From the NCBI GenBank assembly GCA_036397395.1, contig DASWIZ010000048.1, positions 1-6,544 of the forward strand: 6,544 nt of DNA, in the 5' to 3' direction. Below, piece by piece: positions 1 to 4,843 of this stretch. The position numbers were made by a program, and so were the translations under genes. A model generated the notes under the pieces. The model ran no database searches. It had not been told where the DNA came from and saw only the letters and a program-made list of their open reading frames with translations. Each line of letters starts with the position of its first letter. Within the stretch, counting starts at the first letter, position 1. The DNA is from DASRUP01 sp036397395. Its GTDB lineage: Bacteria > Patescibacteriota > Minisyncoccia > Minisyncoccales > UBA10102.

Positions 1-14
1 CAAAAGAAGTTCCT

Positions 15-1826
15 ATGCTGGTAGTTGCGGCTTGTATGGGGGCGGTTGCCCTTTTAGCCGCGCTGTTCGTGTACGCGGGCATGGCGGGAGCCGCAAACCC
101 GGCAGCAGGAACCACAACAACCGACCAGGAATTAAACGTTAGCGTAAAGACAAACGCACCGGGTGATCCGGTGTGGCTCGGAACCACCGTATTGGCAGAT
201 GCTACCGCCACTTTAGGCGAAGGCGATACGGCCAACATTATGTACGTTGCAGACGTATCTGGCAGTATGGAAAACACGTCTATTAACCCCATAGATCCTG
301 CCGGGAGTGATTGCGACGGCGACGGAACCTCTGGTACTGCTCTCGATTCTGTATGCGAAGGCCTTATTGCCTTGAATACAAGCCTTGGGGACGCAGATAA
401 CGTAAACGTAGGACTTGTAGCCTTTGGTGACGGCGCGGTAACGGCAGATGTTGACCCTGCAGCAGGCGACCAGGCCCTTACCACTCCCCCAAACGCAGAC
501 AACGGCGGAGCTGCAGGTCCCGACATGGACGAAGTGATACATTCCTTGAGTACCGAATTTGGAGGCGCTGGGGCTGCAGGAGTAGGCCAGTTTACCAACA
601 AGATCAGTGCTGGCCTTGCGTTCGAAACCGACTACGATTCGGCCCTTTCGAACATGAATACTGCCTTGGCCAGCCAAGCTGCAGACACGAATATCGCCTT
701 CTTCCTTTCAGATGGAGAACCTAGTGCAGGTTTATTTACACCTGGAGCTGGGTCTCCGTTGCAGGCCGCAGTTGACGCTGGCACCACTATTCATACCTTT
801 CGCATAGGGAGCGATGCAGCTGGTACCTGCGATCCGGGACAGCCCCTTCGCGAGATTGCCGATCAAACCGGCGGAGAATGTGAGGAAGTAGGAGATGCGA
901 GCGACTTAAACACCGTACTCCCCGTAGCTCTTACCAACATTGCAAGCCTCAACCTTAAAGTAAACGGAAACGTAGTTTGTACGGAAGCCGGGCCAGAACC
1001 GGTATCACTAGACATTACCAACTGTGACATTACCGAAGACCTGGTAGTAGGCCAAAACACCATTGAAGCTGTGGCAACCGCCGCAGACGGTACGGTGGTA
1101 ATTGCCGATACTACGCTCGGCGTGATTGATTTGGCGCTTACGCCCGCAACCGAAAGCAACGACTTGGGAGCAGGTGACGACACACACACGGTAACCGCGA
1201 CGGTAAGCGGCGATCCAGCCCAGATTGGCGGAATTCTGGTTGATTTCGCGGTAACAGGGCAAAACGCCGGAGCTGAAGCCGGCGGCACATGCGCGGCAAA
1301 CGCAGACTGCACCACCGACGCTGCTGGTGTAGTGCAATTTACCTACACTGTACCTGTTGCAGCATCCAGCTTGGGAACCGACACTATTTCGGCAACCGGC
1401 ACTACCGCAGAAGGCTTAAAAAGCGGCTCTGAAGAAGTCGAAAAAGAATGGGTAGATGAAACGCCTCCCACGGCAGAATGCGTAGAAACCACCAACCCTT
1501 CGGGCAAAAACACGCCCAAAGCTCCGGGTAATGGCGGGCAAGGACAAAACCAAGACGGCTTTTACCAGTTGCTTGGTGAAGACTTGCTTGGCATCTCCTT
1601 CATAGTCGTAAAAGACGACGGCAGCCCGTTTGTGTCTGACCCGTTTGCTGACGGCGACCAGATAAAGCTTACCCAGGCTCCCGGCGCTACTCCAAGCGAC
1701 AAACGCCCAGGACCTGGTGTTATCATTTCCCACCTTACGCTCAATGGCGACGCCACCGTAGTGGTAACCGATAACGCAGGCAATACAGCAGAAACCAGCT
1801 GTCTTGTCCCTCCCCCGCCTATGTAA
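15..1826 (+). CDS. Secreted VWA-domain protein with Ig-like modules
   Basis: This protein (603 aa from the ATG at 15) probably acts outside the cell as an adhesion or metal-dependent binding protein; its ligand is unknown. Residues 1-26 are a hydrophobic signal or anchor ending AGMAGA. A VWA domain spans about 71-310: the MIDAS motif is DVSGS (D80, S82, S84), with likely T205 and D233 in LSDGEPS. A DCDGDGTSG loop at 99-107 looks Ca-binding. Residues about 371-461 resemble a Big_1/invasin Ig domain (HTVTATV, VDFAVTG, CTTDAAGVVQFTYT, GTDTISAT). Residues 482-603 form a C-terminal module starting PPTAEC and ending DNAGN and CLVPPPP. Ten Cys outside the signal fall in close or domain-bounding pairs, suggesting disulfides. 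No sortase motif is seen. The frame stays open upstream to the window edge (KEVP before M1) and M1 gives no N-terminal positive charge, so the true start may lie outside; AGAAG at 5-9 is a weak ribosome site. The gene appears more GC-rich than the TA array. Confidence 0.85.
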   Translation: MLVVAACMGAVALLAALFVYAGMAGAANPAAGTTTTDQELNVSVKTNAPGDPVWLGTTVLADATATLGEGDTANIMYVADVSGSMENTSINPIDPAGSDCDGDGTSGTALDSVCEGLIALNTSLGDADNVNVGLVAFGDGAVTADVDPAAGDQALTTPPNADNGGAAGPDMDEVIHSLSTEFGGAGAAGVGQFTNKISAGLAFETDYDSALSNMNTALASQAADTNIAFFLSDGEPSAGLFTPGAGSPLQAAVDAGTTIHTFRIGSDAAGTCDPGQPLREIADQTGGECEEVGDASDLNTVLPVALTNIASLNLKVNGNVVCTEAGPEPVSLDITNCDITEDLVVGQNTIEAVATAADGTVVIADTTLGVIDLALTPATESNDLGAGDDTHTVTATVSGDPAQIGGILVDFAVTGQNAGAEAGGTCAANADCTTDAAGVVQFTYTVPVAASSLGTDTISATGTTAEGLKSGSEEVEKEWVDETPPTAECVETTNPSGKNTPKAPGNGGQGQNQDGFYQLLGEDLLGISFIVVKDDGSPFVSDPFADGDQIKLTQAPGATPSDKRPGPGVIISHLTLNGDATVVVTDNAGNTAETSCLVPPPPM

Positions 1827-1863
1827 TTGATGGGGTTCTAGCCCACGCAGAATACCAGAACGA

Positions 1864-1902
1864 AAAGAAGCTCCGACGTTACGTCGGAGCTTCTTTGTTT
1901 TG
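1864..1902. terminator. Strong hairpin, likely bidirectional terminator
   Basis: A perfect 15-bp stem (1864-1878 with 1882-1896) closes a TTA loop. On the plus strand the T-rich run TTCTTTGTTTTG follows, 38 nt after the stop of the VWA gene. On the minus strand the hairpin is followed by TTTTCGTT. It sits between convergent genes and can end transcription from both sides: the VWA gene and the TA array. Confidence 0.85.
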
Positions 1903-1962
1903 CTAAGCATTTTTTGGAGTTACCACAACCCCATCCGCGTCAAACAAAACCGCTTTCATCAT
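1903..1962 (-). pseudogene. HAD-phosphatase 5' stub (19 codons)
   Basis: This tiny frame starts at an ATG that overlaps the vapC stop (ATGA, 1962-1959) and reads MMKAVLFDADGVVVTP before a TAG. The segment VLFDADGVV is the N-terminal motif I of HAD-superfamily hydrolases, with both catalytic aspartates (D8 and D10), at the place where HAD proteins carry it. Known HAD proteins are about 200 aa, so only the first few percent remains. The rest is absent: the terminator hairpin begins 7 nt beyond the stop. Seen: the motif and the overlap. Inferred: that it is a gene remnant and not a functional micropeptide. The match is short but motif and position agree. Confidence 0.6.
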
Positions 1963-2345
1963 ACCTTCGTTAAGTCCAGACCTTTAATGTCTTTGAAATC
2001 TTTTTGGTTTAGCGTGAGCAAAGAAGCTTCGTTAAGGATTGCCGTGGCCGCGATGGCAGCATTGGGAAGTTCTATGGAACGGCCTAAATCACGGGCAATT
2101 TCGCCCGCCTTTTTTGCTACCTCAAAGGTATACGGAAAAATCTGTAAACCAGAAATAGTCTTAAGTATATATGCCTCCGCCTCCTTGTCTCGCGTACTTT
2201 TCCCCTCGTAAAGCTCCTGAATCGTAATTAGTGAAATAGCAATACTCCCTTCTTGCGTGGTTTTTATCAGCGACTGAAAGATAGTATCTTTTTCGAAAGA
2301 TTGACGAATGTGATCGATAATGATGTTCGTATCCAGAACTACCAT
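1959..2345 (-). CDS. vapC: VapC-family PIN-domain toxin
   Basis: This is a 128-aa PIN-domain ribonuclease of the VapC type, the usual length. Such toxins cut tRNA, rRNA or mRNA using Mg ions held by three or four acidic residues. D5 lies in VVLDTNIIID and E44 in TIQELYEG. The third site is in ELPNAAIAATAI, where N95 stands at the position usually held by Asp. The last strand motif is LLTLNQKDF (N113, D116). The start ATG lies inside the 3' end of the AbrB-type antitoxin gene (7-nt overlap), so the two are translationally coupled as a TA pair. Its stop overlaps the ATG of a HAD stub. The N95 change may weaken catalysis, but the protein is otherwise whole. The RNA target cannot be read from the sequence. 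Confidence 0.85.
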   Translation of the reverse strand: MVVLDTNIIIDHIRQSFEKDTIFQSLIKTTQEGSIAISLITIQELYEGKSTRDKEAEAYILKTISGLQIFPYTFEVAKKAGEIARDLGRSIELPNAAIAATAILNEASLLTLNQKDFKDIKGLDLTKV

Positions 2346-2638
2346 GACTTTCTTCTTTTGGAGGCCGCAAGTTCAATCTTTCTTCTTGCCTTTGTTTCTT
2401 CATCGATCTGCTTGCCGTATTTCGCCAACGCTCCCTTGGTCTCCTCAAGAATTTTCAGATAGGAATCGTCTCTTTCCTCCTGGTGAATAATCTCCTTTAC
2501 GGGCTGGATATAAATGCCCTGCCCTTTCAGGGAAATATGCAGAGGAGTTCCTTCGCTTACATGCAAAATATCCCTGTATTCTTTAGGGATAACAATTTGC
2601 CCTTTTTGCGTTGCCTTTGTTACTTTTCCTACTTTCAT
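2339..2638 (-). CDS. SpoVT/AbrB-type antitoxin of VapC
   Basis: This 99-aa protein has an N-terminal swapped-hairpin AbrB DNA-binding domain at about residues 2-47 (KATQKGQIVIPKEYRDIL, then VSEGTPLHI). A charged helical tail (about 50-99) would bind and neutralise the toxin. Antitoxins of this class usually repress their own operon. The gene precedes vapC and overlaps it by 7 nt (ATGGTAG). Its own ATG overlaps the stop of the VOC stub as ATGA, so it can be read from its own leaderless promoter or by coupling from upstream transcripts. No Shine-Dalgarno sequence precedes the ATG. The matching 10-mers around the start are candidate operator sites. It could be named vapB by function. Confidence 0.85.
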   Translation of the reverse strand: MKVGKVTKATQKGQIVIPKEYRDILHVSEGTPLHISLKGQGIYIQPVKEIIHQEERDDSYLKILEETKGALAKYGKQIDEETKARRKIELAASKRRKSW

Positions 2639-2660
2639 ACTTGTAGTATATTCCTACTTT
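2626..2660 (-). repeat. Paired 10-mer AAAGTAGGAA, candidate operator
   Basis: AAAGTAGGAA (minus strand) occurs exactly twice, at 2660-2651 and 2635-2626, with a 25-nt period. One copy abuts the -10 box and the other spans codons 2-5 of the antitoxin. A short inverted pair GTAG/CTAC (2643-2646 and 2654-2657) covers the -10. Placement around the start point suits autorepression by the AbrB-type antitoxin, though this is inference. Confidence 0.35.
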
Positions 2661-2673
2661 GTACTTCCGTCAA
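2645..2673 (-). promoter_or_regulatory. Promoter of abrB-vapC, leaderless geometry
   Basis: On the minus strand a -35 TTGACG (2673-2668) and a -10 TATACT (2650-2645) are 17 nt apart, each one mismatch from the sigma70 consensus. Six bases separate the -10 from the antitoxin ATG (2638), so a start about 7 nt beyond the -10 would fall on that A. The -35 lies inside the VOC stub's reading frame. Confidence 0.7.
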
Positions 2674-2694
2674 CCCATGTACGTCAAAACCCCA

Positions 2695-2717
2695 TTGTCC
2701 ACCCCAGGGGTGGACAA
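2695..2717. repeat. Perfect 23-bp palindrome
   Basis: TTGTCCACCCC (2695-2705) is followed by one base and then its exact reverse complement (2707-2717). It lies in the VOC stub where family resemblance is lost and 22 bp upstream of the abrB -35 box. A further CACCCCC (2722-2728) could pair with the same GGGGTGG arm, giving an alternative hairpin. There is no T-run, so it is not an intrinsic terminator. It may be an operator, a recombination scar or a hairpin that marks a junction. Confidence 0.7.
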
Positions 2718-2803
2718 GGTTCACCCCCAAAACCTCGGTGTAAAACCGTTCCCCTTCCGCCAAGTCCTTCACCCGGTACATAATATTATCAACCTTCAGC
2801 AAT

Positions 2804-3037
2804 TTATTTTTCATGTTCCCTAATGTATTTTTGTAAGAAGTCGCCGGGAGTAACAATTTGGAAAGATAATTCGGCTTCTTCACCGAGTTTCTTTTGAATA
2901 TTACGTTCGGCCTCTACTAAAGCATGCCCGACCGTTGTTGCTTGAATTTTCTTATGCTTCGCCAGTTCTAAAACAAAAGCAGATCCGCCTGTCGGCGATC
3001 CTGCTGCGGCAAAAAATACATTCGCATCAAGAAGATT
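2804..3037 (-). pseudogene. PIN-domain toxin remnant, start and middle missing
   Basis: The minus-strand frame 3037-2804 reads NLLDANVFFAAAGSPTGG, continues with GHALVEAERNIQKKLGEEAEL, and ends FQIVTPGDFLQKYI before TAA. The first part matches the N-terminus of the PIN toxin family (LLDANV with the first Asp). The last part matches the C-terminal strand of the same family. The central part that should carry the second acidic cluster is missing at about GEEAEL/SFQIV, consistent with an in-frame deletion of tens of codons. A TGA lies immediately upstream and the frame has no ATG, GTG or TTG, so no start remains. It follows the 67-aa antitoxin gene and overlaps its end, as a toxin would. It is almost certainly inactive. 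Confidence 0.75.
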
Positions 3038-3230
3038 TCAATAGTCTTTCCAGCTTCTGGCGTGTTTTAGAATCCAGACGATCCTCTTTCTTAAACTCCT
3101 TTATCTGTTTGTCAGAGTAAGACTCAATGCCAAAACTTTGCCTCGAAATAAACCGAAAAACCTTCTCGTAAAGCGAAGCTTTTTTCTTTAAATCTTCAGA
3201 TTCTGTTTTCTGCAGAGTGACTGTGTTCAT
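3027..3230 (-). CDS. Putative antitoxin of unrecognised family (orphaned)
   Basis: This 67-aa protein (MNTVTLQKTESEDL to ERLLKSS) is highly charged and mostly helical, rich in Lys and Glu. I do not recognise the family. Its role is inferred from position: it sits directly before and overlaps a PIN toxin remnant, has its own promoter with the geometry seen at the other two antitoxins here, and has antitoxin size. No ribbon-helix-helix, AbrB or Phd signature is clear. A segment SYSDKQIKEFKKEDRLD could be the toxin-binding part. As its partner is broken, it is now an orphan that has nonetheless kept an intact frame and promoter. Confidence 0.6.
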   Translation of the reverse strand: MNTVTLQKTESEDLKKKASLYEKVFRFISRQSFGIESYSDKQIKEFKKEDRLDSKTRQKLERLLKSS

Positions 3231-3236
3231 ACAAAC

Positions 3237-3265
3237 ATTTTACTACGTCCCAGGTTTTCTGTAAA
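3237..3265 (-). promoter_or_regulatory. Promoter of the 67-aa antitoxin, leaderless geometry
   Basis: On the minus strand, -35 TTTACA (3265-3260), a 17-nt spacer, -10 TAAAAT (3242-3237), then 6 nt to the ATG at 3230. Both hexamers are one base off consensus. There is no ribosome binding site in the 6 nt. The promoter starts 11 nt after the stop of the preceding stub. Confidence 0.65.
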
Positions 3266-3275
3266 AATCCCAAAT

Positions 3276-3371
3276 TTATTCCACCACAAGCTCATCATAC
3301 CCGGTTTCGGGGTCGGGGCGGCGGGTGAATATATCCTGCCCAGGTTTTAACCGAAACGCATATGTTTTCAT
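3276..3371 (-). pseudogene. 31-codon stub after doc, possible PPC/DUF296 start
   Basis: The ATG (3371) overlaps the doc stop as ATGA. The frame reads MKTYAFRLKPGQD, which resembles the N-terminus of PPC/DUF296 DNA-binding proteins (about 130 aa). It then continues with FTRRPDPETGYDELVVE and TAA. The second half matches nothing I know and is locally GC-rich (about 3300-3340), so the frame may be a junction of two sequences. It could also be a genuine short coupled peptide. The family call rests on about 13 residues and is weak; the open frame and overlap are directly visible. Confidence 0.4.
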
Positions 3372-3751
3372 ACTTTTTTGGAGTGTGTTTCAAACCAAGT
3401 CGCGATTGCCTCGACATCGAGCTTCTTTTCTATAATTTCTAGAGCAAAATTCTCGATTTCACCCTCTTTAGCTAAAATCCTATGCCCATTATTCTCAAGA
3501 AATACCGAAGCCGCAACTACGCCGGTACGTTTATTCCCATCAACAAATGGATGGTCTTGTATAATCCCCCGCGCATATACCGCTGCTTTCAAAAATAATG
3601 TCGGATACAATTCTTTATCAGAAATCTGCTGGCGGGGCAGGTCTTCCAAAACCAAAACGGCGCTACGATCCCGTACGCCATGGAATCCGCCTGTTTCTTC
3701 GATAAGCATTGAATGGATAAGCAAAATCTGTTTTGCGGTAAGGTATCGCAC
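3368..3751 (-). CDS. doc: Doc-type Fic-fold toxin
   Basis: This 127-aa protein is the size of Doc toxins. Doc kinases transfer phosphate from ATP to elongation factor Tu and so stop translation. The Fic/Doc motif HPFVDGNKRTG is at residues 67-77: catalytic H67, phosphate-binding loop G72-N73-K74-R75. The N-terminal part (LTAKQILLIHSMLIEETGG, about 4-22) and the R27-D28 region match the usual Doc opening. K74 is the Doc-type residue, replacing the Gly of AMP-transferring Fic proteins. The likely start is GTG at 3751, 3 nt after the antitoxin stop and in the same frame; the next Met is residue 15, inside a conserved helix. No Shine-Dalgarno is seen, so translation is probably coupled. It forms a TA pair with the 71-aa protein before it. 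Confidence 0.88.
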   Translation of the reverse strand: MRYLTAKQILLIHSMLIEETGGFHGVRDRSAVLVLEDLPRQQISDKELYPTLFLKAAVYARGIIQDHPFVDGNKRTGVVAASVFLENNGHRILAKEGEIENFALEIIEKKLDVEAIATWFETHSKKV

Positions 3752-3754
3752 AGC

Positions 3755-3970
3755 CTATTTTTTCGCTAACGCTTCCAAGTCTTTCCGATAGCGCGCTATA
3801 AAGCCAGACGTGAGTTTCGCTATCCCTCGGTCTTCCAAAGAGATTGAGTTTTTCAACTCTAAAATCCGGCGCCGAATCGCGTCTTCAATAAATTCCTTTA
3901 CGCTTCCGTAGCCATACCCCTTTACATCGGGCATTTCCTTCTGTAATTTTTCAGAAATTTTTACCTCCAT
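3755..3970 (-). CDS. Ribbon-helix-helix-like antitoxin of Doc
   Basis: This 71-aa protein starts with a short strand (MEVKISEKLQKEM), followed by YGSVKEFIEDAIRRRILELK, the helix-turn-helix pattern of CopG/MetJ-type ribbon-helix-helix DNA-binding domains. The C-terminal tail (about 46-71, DRGIAKLTSGFIARYRKDLE) should bind and block Doc. Classical Doc partners are Phd proteins of the YefM fold; this one looks different. It lies 3 nt upstream of doc in the same reading frame (TAG GCT GTG), so one stop codon separates antitoxin and toxin. It has its own promoter just beyond the csaA stop. Confidence 0.75.
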   Translation of the reverse strand: MEVKISEKLQKEMPDVKGYGYGSVKEFIEDAIRRRILELKNSISLEDRGIAKLTSGFIARYRKDLEALAKK

Positions 3971-3976
3971 AGCCTT

Positions 3977-4005
3977 ATTTTACCCTACTCTCATTCCCTT
4001 GTCAA
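3977..4005 (-). promoter_or_regulatory. Promoter of antitoxin-doc, leaderless geometry
   Basis: On the minus strand a consensus -35 TTGACA (4005-4000), a 17-nt spacer and -10 TAAAAT (3982-3977), then AAGGCT and the ATG at 3970. The csaA stop codon TGA (4004-4002) is embedded in the -35 hexamer. This is the strongest of the three array promoters. Confidence 0.75.
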
Positions 4006-4334
4006 AACAGATTGCCGCCGAGGGGCACCTCTTTTCCGGGGTGCACCAGCACCACGTTTCCGCTTTCGTCGGCCAATCCTAACGTAAGGGTTTCTGACAT
4101 ATATTTGCCAATTTGTTTTGGAGGGAAATTCACCACGCCAAGCACTTGTTTGCCTACCAATTCTTGCCCCTGATAATTTGGCGCGAGTTTTGCCAAGGAT
4201 ATTTTTATACCAATTTCTGGCCCAAAATCTATTTTTAAAATATGCGTGGAATATTTGCCTTCGGGAAAATCTTGTACCTCAAGCACCTTCCCCACCCGTA
4301 TATCCACTTTCTCAAAATCTTCGTATAAAATCAT
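4002..4334 (-). CDS. csaA: CsaA-like tRNA-binding-fold protein
   Basis: This 110-aa single-domain OB-fold protein belongs to the tRNA-binding (EMAP-II/Trbp111) superfamily and has the full CsaA length. Family features are FEKVDIRVGKVLEV (about 7-20), HILKIDFGPEIGIK (31-44) and VNFPPKQIGKYMSETLTLG (68-86), the CsaA signature, followed by VVLVHPGKEVPLGG. Family knowledge: Bacillus subtilis CsaA is reported to bind preproteins and SecA as an export-related chaperone, while other members bind tRNA. The secA gene three genes upstream in the same run fits an export role. Its ATG overlaps the SGNH stop (ATGA). No terminator separates it from the TA array, so read-through is likely. Confidence 0.78.
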   Translation of the reverse strand: MILYEDFEKVDIRVGKVLEVQDFPEGKYSTHILKIDFGPEIGIKISLAKLAPNYQGQELVGKQVLGVVNFPPKQIGKYMSETLTLGLADESGNVVLVHPGKEVPLGGNLF

Positions 4335-4843
4335 ATAATTTGTCTTTCTTGTAAAAACTGTTTTACTTTCTCAAAGATCTTCTGGTGGCCTTGCGCGTTT
4401 GGATGCAGGCCATCCTCTAACTCCTCGTCGCTCAATAAGTCAAACATTGAAAGATACAAGATATTTTCCTGTTTTACAATTTCTTGCAGCTTTGTATCGT
4501 ATTCTTGAATATCTGCATTATAGTAAGAATAGTCTTTCTGCCACGGAATCGGCGTGGTTTTGGTTTCGTCCACCCTCTGCAAACCAAGAACAATAATATT
4601 ACTCGTAAAGCTTCTCGCTTTTTGTATAAGTTCTTTTATATTGCTTTCAAACTCATCAAACTCGACAAGATGATTACCATCTGACTTCTTTACGATATCA
4701 TCGTTCAGTCCGGTTGCGAAAATAACTATGTTCGGTTTTCTCGCCGCGGCTTCACCGTCGAAACGTTTCAATATATCTATTGTAGTATTACCCGAGATAC
4801 CTAGATTGTATACTTCGCTATCGGGATCTTTCTCCCAATTTAT
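4331..4843 (-). pseudogene. SGNH/GDSL hydrolase lacking its N-terminus
   Basis: The open frame 4843-4331 (170 codons) begins directly after a TGA and overlaps the Nudix stop. It reads EVYNLGISGNTTIDILKRF, then FATGLNDD and finally DGLHPNAQGH. These are block II (Gly in GISGN, about residue 18), block III (Asn47 of GLND) and block V (D144, H147) of SGNH esterases/lipases. Block I, the GDS segment with the nucleophilic Ser normally within the first 15 or so residues, is absent, as is the following helix: roughly 35-40 codons are missing. The first usable start codon is TTG at 4771, even further in. The gene therefore lacks the catalytic Ser and is probably a remnant, although its remaining frame is intact and coupled to csaA by ATGA. 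Confidence 0.75.

Larger units (their letters stand above)
2635..2814 (-). pseudogene. Glyoxalase/VOC-family 5' stub (59 codons)
   Basis: The frame begins at an ATG (2814) inside the end of the PIN remnant, with AGGG as a weak ribosome site. It reads KVDNIMYRVKDLAEGERFY then TEVLGVNLV: the first strand, helix and strand of a vicinal-oxygen-chelate (glyoxalase/bleomycin-resistance) fold. The first metal-ligand His expected in this class appears to be N10. After about residue 33 the VOC resemblance ends and the frame runs through a palindrome and the abrB promoter to a TGA overlapping the antitoxin ATG. VOC single domains are about 115-130 aa, so more than half is gone. An upstream in-frame ATG at 2883 is unlikely to be used, because that stretch is the PIN remnant read in another frame. 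Confidence 0.7.

Noticed and set aside
15..35. VAAC at the start of the VWA protein as a lipoprotein box
   Set aside because: The Cys lies at the beginning of the hydrophobic core, too early for signal peptidase II cleavage, unless the true start is well upstream.
213..1910. Several minus-strand open frames of 109-164 codons opposite the VWA gene
   Set aside because: They are antisense shadows of a long, clearly coding gene, show no family resemblance and have no start signals.
2815..2883. Upstream in-frame ATG at 2883 extending the VOC stub by 23 residues
   Set aside because: This DNA encodes the PIN remnant in another frame, and VOC resemblance begins only after the ATG at 2814.
3027..3041. 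Programmed +1 frameshift joining the 67-aa antitoxin to the PIN frame
   Set aside because: A +1 shift would make ERLLK-LLDANV, but there is no recognisable slippery site or stimulator, and the PIN part is deleted internally, so plain decay is simpler.
4351..4366. Inverted repeat GTAAAA/TTTTAC near the SGNH 3' end
   Set aside because: Six AT-rich base pairs inside coding sequence with no T-run placed for termination; likely chance.
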